Shown here piece after piece: positions 11,261 to 22,478 of a stretch of DNA of 64,000 nucleotides. Location: the NCBI GenBank assembly GCA_022495005.1, contig JAGYXB010000056.1, forward strand, positions 1,674,001-1,738,000, read 5' to 3'. Within the stretch, counting starts at the first letter, position 1, and each line of letters begins with the position of its first letter. This DNA is from Rhyacophila brunnea (Eukaryota > Arthropoda > Insecta > Trichoptera > Rhyacophilidae). The notes under the pieces are model-generated. The model was given only the letters and a program-made list of their open reading frames with translations, was not told the DNA's origin and did not search any database. A program made the position numbers and the translations under genes.

Positions 11261-12320
11261 AGTATATAGGTACCAATTTTATAAGGGTGCTTTGGGTAAT
11301 CGTTTCATGATATTTTACAGTGTTCTCAAATTTGTATGCCAGCATAAAGTTTTTAATAAATAACAAAAATTTGGATATTTTTTCGTATATCATTGGATGG
11401 ATTCTCACGGCTAGTTTCAAATAAAAATGTTTATCAAGAAAAATAATATTAGAGAATAAAAACAATCTTTGAATCGTACTAGTGGCGAAGACTACTTACA
11501 AAAGCGTTATTATGAGCATTGTACATACTATGTACTTAAATAAGACATAATTTCTGATAATTTAGTAAGCAAACATTTTGTATGGGAAACTTTATATTAT
11601 AAATTTAAAAGAAACGACTTTCAAAAATATATTGATCACTCTCTTATCTGAATTAAACCACAAAATTACTAGGCGACTAATAAATACATGAGAATTATTG
11701 TCATCAAAAATTCACCTGTTTTTTCTATGCATGCTCTATGTATGTTTTGATTTTCATATCGTATTTTCATATGTTGTGTATGTAAGGAGGAGTATCAATT
11801 TAATGGTTTGAAACAAAGTTTCTTTTATTTAAATAATTCTTAAACACATTTATTTTAAGATTATAGGTAGGTATTTATAATGCTTTATTAAAAATATATA
11901 GGATGAAAAGCCTTTTACCAAGAAAATTCGTGAAAAAATGATGTATAAAAACTGTTATTTTTATAAAAAGTTCTAAAGAAAAGTTTTTTTTTATTCCGCC
12001 GTTGATAAGAAAGCATTGGTCGTACCTATATATTATATTCTTAGTCTGTCTAGGCATCAGACATTCAAATTAGAAAAATCGTTCCGAAGGCAAACACCTT
12101 TCGGGTGGTTGCTTTAACCATTAATCGAGAATCCTTCTTGAGGATAATTTCAAATACTTAGGTAACTGATAACGGATTTAACTTTATCGCTAGCTGAATC
12201 AAACTGTCATGGAGCGCATTTGAACGCCTGGATAGTATTATTACAAAGTGTTCAACTATTGTGTGTTATCAGAACTAAAGTGCATGTACGTGGCTTGTAA
12301 AAGAAGCCGAGAACTTATAA
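11261..12320. other. AT-rich non-coding stretch
   Basis: No gene recognised. A short stem is possible at about 12088-12115 (ggcaaacacc / gggtggttgc). The frame at 11875-12057 is of biased composition with no family signal. Confidence 0.5.
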
Positions 12321-12324
12321 GTAG

Positions 12325-12640
12325 TGCAACATGGCATGAAAATCAGCATGTTGGGCATATCGCGGAAATAAAACAAAATAACCAAGTGGATAAGGAGGCA
12401 GGCAGAAGTAGATGGTGGTTACCAAGCTGATGAAGTAGCCGAAAATATCGCTAAGCGACTGGAGAATTTCTGGAAAATTGTAATCATATAGTGGTAGTGG
12501 TAGGTACCCAAGGGGTACTAAAAACCACAATGGTGCATTAAACCCACTGGATCGACGAACTCATCAAGTTCAGCGGATTTACATGGCAGCAAAGAACTAG
12601 AAACCAAAAGAGTGTATGAAGCGAGGGAATGTCAATTATA
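12325..12640 (+). pseudogene. LINE (non-LTR retrotransposon) ORF2 C-terminal fragment, copy a
   Basis: The plus strand gives HVGHIAEIKQNNQVDKEAGR (about 12348-12407), matching the GH.AR......W pattern after the reverse transcriptase of insect RTE-like LINEs. After a frameshift it gives WIDELIKFSGFTWQQRTRN (12548-12604), matching the R.TRW.D.I....G..W...A.DR.. region that closes such ORFs. Nucleotide blocks here (acataacgcggaaa-like, aaggggtactaaa, ctggat.gacgaa) recur in 42440-42735 and 54915-55205. Several frame breaks make it dead. The subfamily is inferred from recalled motifs only. Confidence 0.7.
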
Positions 12641-12770
12641 TAGGAGTAAATTTTGTTTTTTTTTAAAATTACATGATGAATGTAGTATTCGTTATTGAAC
12701 ATAAATTATTCGGGCCTTCCAGTCAATATGCTATACTTACCAATTTAGTTGCCTAAAAGTTATAATTAAT

Positions 12771-12966
12771 AAGGCTATACTTCAGTTGAGGCATGGTCTA
12801 AAAAGATCGTGGCTAGGCGATGCGCGGATTGTTTAAATGACGCGTGCCGAACGAAGTATAATTTTAATTTGTCATAAAAATCCAACATGCGTCCATTTAA
12901 TGTTATGTTTATTGTTATGTTACTAATAATATTAATAGTATATTCATTGACATGTTTTCTTTTTTA
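12771..12966 (+). mobile_element. Dispersed repeat B, 3'-truncated copy
   Basis: It shares the start aaggctatacttcag-tgagg, the gatcgtg-ctaggcg block and the acatgcgtccatttaatgtt block with 35606-35947 (same sense) and 46990-47340 (inverted). It stops after catgttttctttttt, where other copies continue for about 130 bp. The repeat is not coding and its class is unknown. Confidence 0.65.
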
Positions 12967-13009
12967 GACATTCTGACCAGAATCCGATGTACCAATACGG
13001 ATCTTTCCC

Positions 13010-13130
13010 GGCACCATTTTTCCCCCCACGGAACGTCACTGGGTAAAATACCTACCCAGTGACGTCCCGTGAGGGTAGGCAGGTATTGCGATGCACAAGG
13101 GCGGCACAATATAAAGGGTGGCGAATGAGG
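13010..13130. mobile_element. Two hAT-type MITE left ends, head to head
   Basis: The same terminal sequence (cagtgacgtcccgtg-gggta) occurs twice in opposite directions. It ends at 13041 facing left and starts at 13057 facing right, with a 15-bp spacer between. The palindrome arms extend about 23 bp each side with one or two mismatches. The right-hand copy matches the intact element at 18558-18943 for about 70 bp (gggcggca and aagggtggcgaa blocks). Neither copy has a recognisable distal end. Confidence 0.65.
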
Positions 13131-13535
13131 AAACTAATACAAATAATTCAACTATTAAAGGCAGTGACGGTTTTCAATGAAGCAGACGATGCGATCGCTT
13201 CAATAGAAATAATCGACATTTTAGTTTAAAAATAACCGAAGCATCAAAATCCTGACAACATAAATATTTAATGTTAATGACGGTTTATCGCACAGGAAAA
13301 TGTCTCCAAGCCTATCAGAGCCACAGACTACCAGTATTTGAGAGAAGGTTTTGTGAAAATACTCTCATTCTCAGTAGATGGTGTGTTTGTGAATTTAAAA
13401 TTTGGTGCATTTGTCTGATAGCCGAAAATAAATAATAACTAAGATACCTAAGTAGGTAGGTATCTAATAATTTGTCAGACAATTTGCAACTAAAAATGAA
13501 AAGGGGTGGTATTTTAAGCCGAGGATGGGAACTGG
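13131..13535. other. Non-coding, nothing recognised
   Basis: No repeat partner or protein similarity. The minus-strand 96-codon frame at 13315-13605 runs across the left end of MITE D and has no family resemblance, so it is not called. Confidence 0.45.
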
Positions 13536-13952
13536 AACTGGGGCGCCAGGATAATTGGGCGCCTCTCGAATGAAATAAATAGACGTTCGTTACGATTTTA
13601 TACATAAATTAGACGAGGAGATTATCTACTACTTAGTAGTTTTAATTAATTTTGCTCTTAACATAATGTTTATTATTGCGGATTGAGAATTATCATGTCT
13701 GAGGCTTTATATAATAATAAAACAACTCTCTTCTCATTGGAACTTAAACACATGCACACTTAAATCATTATTTATGTGTGCATATTTAAATTCTCACCGC
13801 GTAGATATTACATATTATAAAAAAAATATTAATTTATATATATATATAATAATATTAAACAGGTACTTATAAGTATATTTTAAAAGTATGAACTTATAAT
13901 TCACCAACGTCTATTTATTGACGAATTTCATTCAATTGCGTGGCGCCCAGTT
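13536..13952. mobile_element. MITE family D, complete copy
   Basis: Inverted ends of about 50 bp: the left opens aactggggcgccagg and continues gaatgaaataaatagacgtt; the right ends aacgtctatttattgacgaa then tggcgcccagtt. Length is 417 bp. The interior is AT-rich with a (TA)n run near 13835. A second copy, broken by element E, is at 661-1355. No exact target duplication is visible, so the superfamily is unresolved. Confidence 0.75.
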
Positions 13953-15351
13953 GTAGACCCTTTAAGCCTGTTGAAGGGCGGCTGTTTGCCAATGGACATC
14001 GAGTTATTGTACTAACCTACTTTTTATCAGGTGGTTGTGTTATTTTCAAAGTACCTGATTAATTAAATTTAAGTTTGAATACATTAAAATAATGATTTTC
14101 AATGAAAAAATCCTCATATTTCAACCACCCTTAAATTAATAGCTATCACGAAAGGCACCTACAGGTGGGGAGTGAACTAAAACGACAATTTGCGGTCAAA
14201 AATCACACACACGATCGGAAAAAGGGGGCCCCGCTTCGAGAGGGGGGCACCACGGGCTCACCCGAGCGTAAGGTTCCCACGGGGGCACGGTCTGACCCCG
14301 CGCACCGGAAGAATCGACCTCAAAGTTATGATTTTAACTCATTTTTAGTTTATTAACGTGTCATTTGTGTTGTGATTGTATGTTTTTGCTGTGCCTATTT
14401 CGTTTCGTAAGTACAGGTGTCTCAGGTATATATTATACCTATGTTCCGTCATTAATGTTTATACATTTTTTGTTTTTCTTGATCCATTTTTGATGAAATG
14501 TTTATTTTAATGTTCTTAGTCCACTTTTGATATAACGACAAATAAATTTAGATACATTTAGATCTCACGCATATAATACGATGAAAAAAAATGGCGGTAC
14601 CGTTTGAGACTCACGCGTATGCTGGCGCTTGTGGCGTTTCTATAAAACGTCAATATGTTAGAAAATTAATAGTCGTAAAGACAAATAGTTGTTTTGAGAA
14701 ATGACCAATAAATAATACTATCAACCAGTAAATAATATTAAAAAAAAAGAGTACGAAAATTTTAATTAAGATATATATATATATTATAATATTAGAATAT
14801 AAGATAATACAGTGGTGCGTTTAATGACGTTGAGGTCCGACGCATTGACCAATTTTGAGACCTTAATAAGCCTCAAACTTTCGACATATTCTGTGTACCC
14901 CTTCTATATTTTCGTGTGAAAATGAATATACTTTAATAACAATCAAAATATATTTATTTTTTCCTTTTTAGTGGTACCTACATATTCAAAATAATAATAA
15001 ACGAAAAATAATTTCAGTAATAATAAAATAAATAAAAGTTAATTATAAATAACATTCATTATAATCAATGAGAAGGATGAAATTGTTTATGTTGAGACAG
15101 ATCATCATAATTTGGTTCCCTGGTTGTTAATTTTAATCTGAGGTGCGGGTCCACATCCAAAAGCCTGTTCCTTTTTTTGACCGGGAATACTCAAAGAAGA
15201 AGAATACGATAAAAATGACAGTGTACCTTAGACTGCCAATTTTACTGCCATTTTAAATTTACAAATAATAATAAATGCAAGAATTCTGTTATGCTTTAGG
15301 ACCTTTAGGTAATATTTTGTACCCAGTCTATGAGAAATGCGCGTCTTTTTT
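13953..15351. other. Non-coding, with a GC-rich island at 14160-14330
   Basis: Most is AT-rich with a (TA)n run near 14770. Between 14160 and 14330 the composition jumps to strongly GC-rich with runs of G and C (for example gggggccccgcttcgag). The plus-strand frame in it (14165-14356) matches no family I know. The patch is probably a fragment of another mobile element, but I have no partner for it in this window. Confidence 0.4.
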
Positions 15352-15724
15352 AAGTTATACTACTTTTAGGGCGTTTGGTAAAGAGTGAAATTGAGAGCTG
15401 CGCGCGCACACCGTTACGAAAGTGCGCGACAATAAGAAGTTAGCTGCGAATCAGTCACAGTAAGTGACAGTAAAATTGTTCCGCAATTTCTCACGTAAAC
15501 AAACGATTAAATGCCAGAGTGACAGTTATTACTTTAAAAATAAAAACAACGAGAAATAATTATACAATTTAGTTAGTTAAAGTGTATTGAAATAAACCAA
15601 CGGCGCTCCAATAAGCGGCCTTTTTCTTGAGTGTGTAATTTTACAAGATAATTAGGAGCTAGTCGATGAATCCAGGTTATCACAAGTTTTGTTTTTGTTT
15701 TGTTACGCTAAAGAAGTATAACTT
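15352..15724. mobile_element. Putative MITE with aagttatact-cttttag termini
   Basis: The left end aagttatactacttttaggg and the right end acgctaaagaagtataactt are inverted copies with a mismatch and a one-base gap over about 20 bp. They enclose 373 bp that include a GC-rich cgcgcgcacaccg segment near the left end. A solo end with the same sequence lies near 3440. No target duplication is visible, so this is a tentative call. Confidence 0.5.
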
Positions 15725-16417
15725 CTAACGCGCGTACATAAGTATCAACACACACCGTTTATTTTTTTAAACTTAAATATAATTGAATGACTTCGTGACT
15801 AATTTTACTCTTCGAAGGCTCATGTTAAAATTTTCTTACGAATTAGTTACCAGTTAGGTATATCTTATTCACAATTCACGGATTGCCTCGGTCAATGACT
15901 GTAGTGATTTTTAAGCAGGATAGTGATATATGAGTACTCACAATTGGATATCGAGATGGTGATCATCGAACAGCCGGTGATAAGGTCGGCTGGACACGTC
16001 GTCTGTTTCCCCTCACCCTCATGTAATTTCACTCCCGTCCTTCATCACCTGATTCGATAAAATATTGAAGGTAATATTTTTCACTGTATGAGCATCTGGA
16101 ATAAAAAAAATATTGACTTTTTGAAAATTGACAAAAATAAAAATGCTATTTCATAATAATATAATAGGACAACAGGTAATAGTTTTCTTTTTTTACATGT
16201 CTTCACCCCAGTTTTAACTAGTTGTAAGTGAGATTTAATAGTTTTAAATTAATCGAATTTGAATTTTGAATTCAAATAATATAGGTAGGTAGGTACCTAC
16301 AAAATATAATTCTGTGTAGTGCATTACCCGTTTATTGGCAATACCTAAAACAAAGTCATTTTTGCGATATTAATACAAGTTAGGTTAGGTGGTGATGTTT
16401 TCGTTTTTTTTTTAAAT
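15725..16417. other. Non-coding, nothing recognised
   Basis: AT-rich, with GGTA microsatellite near 16283-16300 and a single short ttaggttagg near 16379. No gene signal. Confidence 0.45.
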
Positions 16418-16672
16418 TGATTAATAAAGACACTAATTCGATAAAATGACATACTGAGTTCGTTATACCAAAATGTTCCTTATTTCAAACTTTACCGTCT
16501 GGAAACCCTCTTAATAAATAAACAGTCTTTATTTTAAAGGCATCCTTTTTACGATTACTTAATAAACTAACATGATAGACCATTATTTCAAACTTTTTAA
16601 CAACTTCAAAGTCAAATTACTCAAAACTAGTATTCTCCAGTTAGTGTGTTCTGCCAGAGCATAGACGATATA
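16418..16672. mobile_element. MITE family S, left-truncated copy
   Basis: It is highly similar over about 240 bp to 39700-39950, sharing ccttatttcaaactttacc, atcctttttacgattactta and ctccagttagtgtgttctgc. It keeps the right terminal repeat (gttctgccagagcatagacg) but lacks the left inverted terminus seen in the other copy. Confidence 0.75.
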
Positions 16673-16954
16673 TTTTTTTTTTAATAAAGATTATTATTTT
16701 AACCCCTATGTATTATTATTATACAAACTGGCGTGATTGTTCATCTCTCATAGACTCTCATCTTAACCGAGTAGGAAGCTGACAACTTTTTTAAAATTCT
16801 AGTTCACTTCAGAACACGTAGACCTGTGTAACACCCGTGAACAGCGGCGATTTTCTTTGACGCATCTTAGCCAAGTCGCACATCGAAAATCGTCTCGACT
16901 GGGATAATAGTCATAAATCAAAAGTCAGCGCAACATGCAACTTTCTTATGTGCG

Positions 16955-17162
16955 TACAGCAAGGCTGTGCGAGGACAGTGACGTCACTCCGCACTCGGCA
17001 AACCAAAATGAATGACAAAGTGTCTAGATGTTTTTTTCAAACTGTTTTATTCTAGCAGTGTGATAAGGTTCATAAAATAACGTGTGTTTTATGAATAACG
17101 ATGACGTCACATCGACGTAGTCGACCCGTTGCAGGCAAGACGTGTTTTGATGTGATAGCTCT
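16955..17162 (+). repeat. Dispersed repeat C, copy 1
   Basis: It shares taacgatgacgtca-atcgacgta, cgttgcaggc and gttttgatgtgaga blocks with 25190-25428; 20270-20570 (same sense) and 26145-26420 (inverted) are more diverged. The CpG and TGACGTCA motifs stand out against the AT-rich background. There is no coding frame and the class is unknown. Confidence 0.55.
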
Positions 17163-18142
17163 TATGATACAACTGATTCGTCAAAAAACATTAAAAGGGA
17201 GCTTCGAAACAGTTCAGATAAGTATAAAAAAATCTCTGCAATTTACAAAAAATATTTATGATTCATAAAATAAAATAAAATAGTGTTTACTTATTGCATG
17301 TCAATTTCCCCTCATGCGTAGTACCGTTTGGGTTCAAATCCCACAGCAGTGTGATACGCGTATACGTTGTCCGATGTAATAATTGTTTTATTGTCCGTAC
17401 CACAATCGGATGTGGTCATATCAATTTACGTCTGGAGTCAAACGAGTAAAAACGAGTGAAAACATGCAGGTATCTACCTGTTTGGTAATCTATATGTATA
17501 CAGCGGTAAAATAAACTAACTACAACATAGCGCTAATTAACCAAGCATCACCCCTTTACAGGTGAATTTTTTTTGTTAATCAAATATATAATAGCTTACT
17601 TACCGTTACTTGTTTTATTTTGCGAAACATTATCACCTACTCAAATGCATGTATACTGTTCTTTAAATTACGATTTTCTATGATTGCGACAAGTCATCCA
17701 ATATTTCCTTTAATTTATAATAATATGACTTGGCATTTAAGGTGAAGCCTTTACTCAGCCTTTCTACAAGAGGCATCTAGCGGAAAAATACGAAGCTTGC
17801 AATTTGAAACATTTCTTTGATAATTTACAATTTAAACTGTATTAATTAATATATATGTATCTGAAAACAATAAAAAGACAAATATTTTTTATTTTAAGTC
17901 AAAGATCTGTTGCATGGGATGGAGTGATGAGGGGTAGGTGATGAATAGAATCAGAAGGTTTTGATGCGTAAAATGTTATAAAATGTGAATTTGGTGCAGG
18001 GTCTCACGTTATTATTGCATATTATTTTATGGTCATATTTATTATTAAATTTAGTTTATTAAGTTTTCTATTTTTTGTGATAGAGATTTTTGACTAATTC
18101 ATAGTTTTAATATTTTTACATTTATTTTCAAAAACATAAATG
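17163..18142. other. Non-coding, with a possible B-box at about 17329
   Basis: A tRNA-like T-arm (tgggttcaaatcccaca) at about 17328-17344 is not preceded by a credible A-box, so it may be a SINE remnant but not a tRNA gene. The remainder is AT-rich and unassigned. Confidence 0.4.
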
Positions 18143-18240
18143 TGTATAAATTGAAATCCTTTTTATTTATATCAAAGCTTCACTATTGGGACCATACATA
18201 AATAAGATTTCATACAAATAAAAAGGATTTCAAGTTATAC
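18143..18240. mobile_element. 98-bp fold-back mini-element
   Basis: Terminal inverted repeats of 25 bp with one mismatch: the left opens gtataaattgaaatcc and continues with a T-rich run, and the right ends ggatttcaagttatac. They enclose only 48 bp. No target duplication is seen. It could be a very short MITE or an inverted duplication. Confidence 0.6.
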
Positions 18241-18283
18241 CATCAGAGCAGCGGTACCATTTCAGCTATAGTCATCGTGACCC

Positions 18284-19290
18284 AGTAGCGAAGGGTGGAG
18301 GTAGGCTGTTAAGATCCACCATAAAAAATGCACAGTAAACTTTGTTAGTCATACGTATTTCTTTTTATTGAACTAAAACTATAATTAATTTACAGATGGT
18401 GTTGGTTAGTTTTTAAAAATCAATTAAACCCTACCTTTAATTAAGCCAAACCATAATACATAGTTTAGGTTTATTTTGGGCGATACGACAAAACTGTGCA
18501 CGATTTTTCATTTATACTTATTTGTTTTCGTTGGATTAGGAATAGGTACATATTATTCAGTGACGTCCCGTGGGGGTAGGCAGATAGAGCGTCGCTTGGG
18601 GGCGGCAGTTACTCGAAGGGCGGCAAATCGAGGAGAATCATTTGGAATATATAGAAATAGCTGCCTAAACTTAGTAAAAACGAAAACACATTTCCATTAT
18701 AAAAATTCAGCTCACTGGTTTTGTCGGGTTCGCGATATCTAGTTTACATCCGTTGGCCTTCGATATTCTTGGTGATTACAAACGACATGTGCAGATTTGC
18801 GAATACTTACAGGATGATATTGAATCTATACAACACATTTCTTAGATATTGGACTCATGAAAGGATGATAAAAATACTGTATAAAAAATGGGGTGACATT
18901 TTGGCGCTGCCTAGGGGCGGCATTTTATCTAGGAACGTCACTGATATTATTACACAAATTATGTTGTCACATAATAGTTTTTAAAATTCATTAGGCCTGC
19001 CTAAACCAAACTATAGTAGATAAAAAATATTATATCTATAGAATATCAAAAAATATGTAAGGTTTAATGGCATAATTTTAGATATTTTATAAATATACCT
19101 ATGATTATTTTTTGACTATTATCTATTATGGCATGGTTTCGCAGTGTTTAATTGAGTTTTAAAAAATAGCCTACACAATCTGATAATTGTAGACTTAGTT
19201 CAATGAAAACAAATACGTATGGCAGACAAAGTTTATTGTGGTCTATTAATGTCAGATCTTAACAGCCTACCTCCATCCTTCGCCAATACT
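18284..19290. mobile_element. MITE family Q, copy interrupted by a hAT-type element
   Basis: The left end agtagcgaagggtggaggta-ggctgttaagatcc and the right end (ggatgg-ggtaggctgttaagatc on the other strand) are inverted. The inversion continues inward through aatacgta...tttattgaac. The intact copy Q2 is at 46165-46451. Here the interior is split at about 18550 by a separate element with its own 8-bp duplication. The host copy is about 610 bp without the insert, so it also carries sequence that Q2 lacks. Confidence 0.75.
18558..18943. mobile_element. hAT-type non-autonomous element, 8-bp TSD, nested in Q
   Basis: The ends are cagtgacgtcccgtgggggt and (reverse) cagtgacgttcctagataaa, a terminal repeat of about 10 bp. 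Both sides carry the exact 8-bp direct repeat atattatt (18550-18557 and 18944-18951). An 8-bp duplication and a CAGTG start are standard for hAT transposons. Length is 386 bp. The frames inside (18476-18742, 18721-18984) cross its ends and are not genes. A second copy with its own duplication is at 50478-50947. Confidence 0.9.
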
Positions 19291-20269
19291 ATATACATAT
19301 GTACGTAATTGCTCTGTCGATAGTTATCAAAATTGCCAAGGTTTTTGACAGCAAGATCAGTGCTACAATATCAGCCATAGTTATCGTAACCTTTGATTAT
19401 TATAATTAATTAAGAGAAATTATTGAAAGAAAGTAAAATTGATCCACAATATTAAAAATATCAACCATTACCTAGGTCCATGAGACCTCATTATTTTTAT
19501 AAATATCTACTACACAATGAAACTGAACAACAAAGTAATTACGCGATCAAATATTGAAACAAAAATTGAATTATATGTGTGTAAAACAAATTTAATGTTG
19601 CCAGACTGACAAACAGACCTAGAAAATAATTGATTGTCCTCGATTAACTTGATCAAACAATAAAATAATTGACGAAACTGTTTCATTGTGTACTTATTTG
19701 AAACTGGGCAGGTAAAATATTAACAAAATGTTTGTTAAAAAAATCGTTTTTTTAATATGTAGTCATAAATCATTGAATTTACATTTGCAGCTGAGCTATT
19801 GTTTCAATGGCAATAAATAAAGTACAGGCGGTTTTGAATAGAGCGATTGGCATCCAGCGAGTGCATATATCATGCCACTGTAGTGCACTTGTTGCTCGAT
19901 GCAAAAATAATGCACGTCATTTGATTTGAGTGCATCGGAATGCGGTTTATCATTGCAGAAATGATCTAAAGTGCAATTATTAGTTTCTATAAATCTATTC
20001 GTACTCACATACAAAAGACGGGTAATTTTCTCAATAATCATTAACCGGAGTAGGTATAAAATTCTAATAGCTTGTTAGATACCTAGTCCACTAAATTAAC
20101 GTCCCTTCGGGTATTAGATCGGAACTGACTTCTGACGTTCTTATAACTAGGAGTGGTTACAATATTTTAATAAAATTCCTATTAAGATAATATAATTGTA
20201 TTGTATCTGCACAAATTTAATTAGTTGTGAGCTAGTAACATACGTTTACCTGAATGTTCTGCAATTCTC
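19291..20269. other. Non-coding, nothing recognised
   Basis: AT-rich. The 81-codon minus-strand frame at 19796-20041 has no family resemblance, and no repeat partner was found. Confidence 0.45.
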
Positions 20270-20570
20270 TTCCATGCCAATAGGCAAGACTATGCCGGAA
20301 CGGTAACGTCACATGGCTAGCCGAAACGAATAAAAAGGCAGCTCCTGCACATGTGCCGATGCGACATTTCGGCATTACACATGTGCCCCATGTTGAGTGA
20401 AATTTGTTACTTGCAACACCAGCTGTTTTTCTTTCAAATTAAAATGTCACGTTTCAGCTGTGTGCGGAGCTACATTAGGTTACATGTGTTTTGTGAATAC
20501 CAAGAAAATCACATCGACATATTCAACGTGATGCAATCGAGACGAGCTTAGATGTGTGACCCGACTTATT
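20270..20570 (+). repeat. Dispersed repeat C, diverged copy 3
   Basis: It matches C copies at ttttgtgaata-c, atcacatcgaca-attc-acgtg and the end gatgtgtgacccgactta. The first half holds its own small palindrome (cacatgtgccgatg...cattacacatgtgcc). It is diverged; the boundaries are estimated. Confidence 0.45.
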
Positions 20571-20773
20571 CATGCATTTAACCATTTAGGACATTTAGGT
20601 CTTTTAGGTTATCACACATATATTGGAAAAACAATAAGTATCTATATATTTTTAAATTTAATGGATCAACTATGTGGAGGCTCAAGATGCTGTCAGGTTT
20701 AAATGTACCTAGGTGCACTTGCAAAAAGAAATCCCGCACTTAGGTGTTAAAATACTTACCTACTTTCTTACTT

Positions 20774-21008
20774 AGAGTAGGTAACTACACGTTTTATGAC
20801 TTTGCACTTTTTTTGCACTTTTTACTACAGTGATACGCCTATTTGTCTGATTACCTCGCATAAAATTAGATCAAATGATATTCACTTGTATTAATATACC
20901 TATAGTAATATATAATTATGTACCTATAACAATTATTTTTAGAATAAGTATATTACATCATTTTCATCCTAGAGCCGGAGTGCAAAGTTATGAAACGTAT
21001 ACTCTACA
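20774..21008. mobile_element. MITE family G, copy 2
   Basis: It shares gactttgcactttt, acactgatacgcct-like, attacctcgcataaaatta and gatattcacttgtattaata with 48071-48340. The right end gtgcaaagttatgaaacgta then tactctac is the inverse of the left end (gagtaggtaactacacg-tt-atgactttgcac), though the left terminus is degraded. Confidence 0.65.
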
Positions 21009-22024
21009 TGGAAAGTTAAGATCTTTACTTTCGGTCTAAGCGACCACCATATCTACTTCTTGAAAAATCGCATCTCCCCGGAACCCATAGCTACCAACTA
21101 AGCACAGATAATAAATACTTACCGAAAAAAATCTGTTATCTAAATACGCAAATCTATAAGTAGGTATTATTGTAGGTAGTTGTCTGGTGTCTACAGTTGA
21201 CAGATGATTTTAAAAATGGAATAAAAACATGTGGTTATTTGAATCAAAATTTCGTGGGAATTTTACGAACATTTCCGAAAAAATCACATGCATTCCAGTG
21301 GTATCAGTCGAAACGTATCATACCGTAAAACAGAATGTGGTAGGAATATCGTGATTAGATCGATTAGTAGCGCTGGTATAGAGGAAGCAGGAAGTAGCAG
21401 TGCTTGCAGAGGTGGATATGAAATCGTGTCCATGGCTCTCGGTTATGCATGACACTTAATATTTGTTGTGGAATATTATAGATAGCATTATATCATTATT
21501 CAGTAATTATAATAATAGGTACAGAACCATTGCAGACTACATAAAGTGGCATGTTTAGTGACGTAGGGTAGTCGATGAAAATATTAATAATCTTATTATA
21601 ATTTTCCAAATAAATCTATGCATTCAAACAATTTACCATTTTTATTTTGTAAAATTATAGAAACATAGCTTAATCGAAACATACAGCACTATATTAAAGT
21701 ACAAATTTAATATGTATAAAATAGTATTCACGAATATGTTAAAACACGAATAGAATGGTAGTAACCCGGTTTAATTTAACCCGCGGGCTCTGGGTTCAAC
21801 CCGGTGAGGTCACAATATAACTATATATCTTTCTCAAAGCCTTTTTTTAATATTTGTGATTGTTTCACTTCTATTACTAAATAAACCACTGCCATTAGGT
21901 CGCATGGCCTGTTGAAGCATTAAAATAATAATAAGTAGGTACCTAGGTATACAAGTATTATTGTAAATATTAAAAAAATAATAAAATAATAATCTTAACC
22001 TTTTTAAAAAAGTAAGTAAGTATA
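21009..22024. other. Non-coding, nothing firmly recognised
   Basis: A palindromic gggttcaaccc near 21792 superficially resembles a B-box but is too short to call. The rest is AT-rich. Confidence 0.45.
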
Positions 22025-22478
22025 TATATTTTTACAACGTTTTTATTAGGTCGTATTCTTATTTGTCCGGTACAAATCGATTTTTAACTAACTTCCCGAC
22101 TAGCTAGACATTTGAAACTTTTAGAATATATCAGAACACGATGCCAATGCATTCTTTTAATACTTTTAGCCATTTTTAGGTAGAATTAAATTCATTTTCA
22201 GTTAATTCTGTTTTGTATGAAAAGTTACTTCGGAAGAAATCCGTAATTCAATCCACTATTATTGGTTGGTAGGGTCCTAACAACTAAATATTAATGTATA
22301 CGTGCGTTACTATGGAAATCAATATGAGTGTGAAAATGACATTTCAGTAAGTATTATTTCTATCAAATACAATTTTTTTTTGAACGTTTAAACTAGTCAA
22401 GTCAAGTTTATATGATTCAACAGAAAATTTAAAAATGCTGTGATTATATAAAAAGTTATTTTTATCTTGTAATTATTA
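22025..22478 (+). mobile_element. MITE family E, copy 2 (uninterrupted)
   Basis: A full-length copy in the same sense as 843-1289, sharing the gtcgtattcttatttgtccg start, the cttcccgactagctagaca block and the agttatttttatcttgtaat end. It preserves the empty site corresponding to the insertion in copy 3: ctagtcaagtcaagtttata reads straight through here. Confidence 0.7.
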
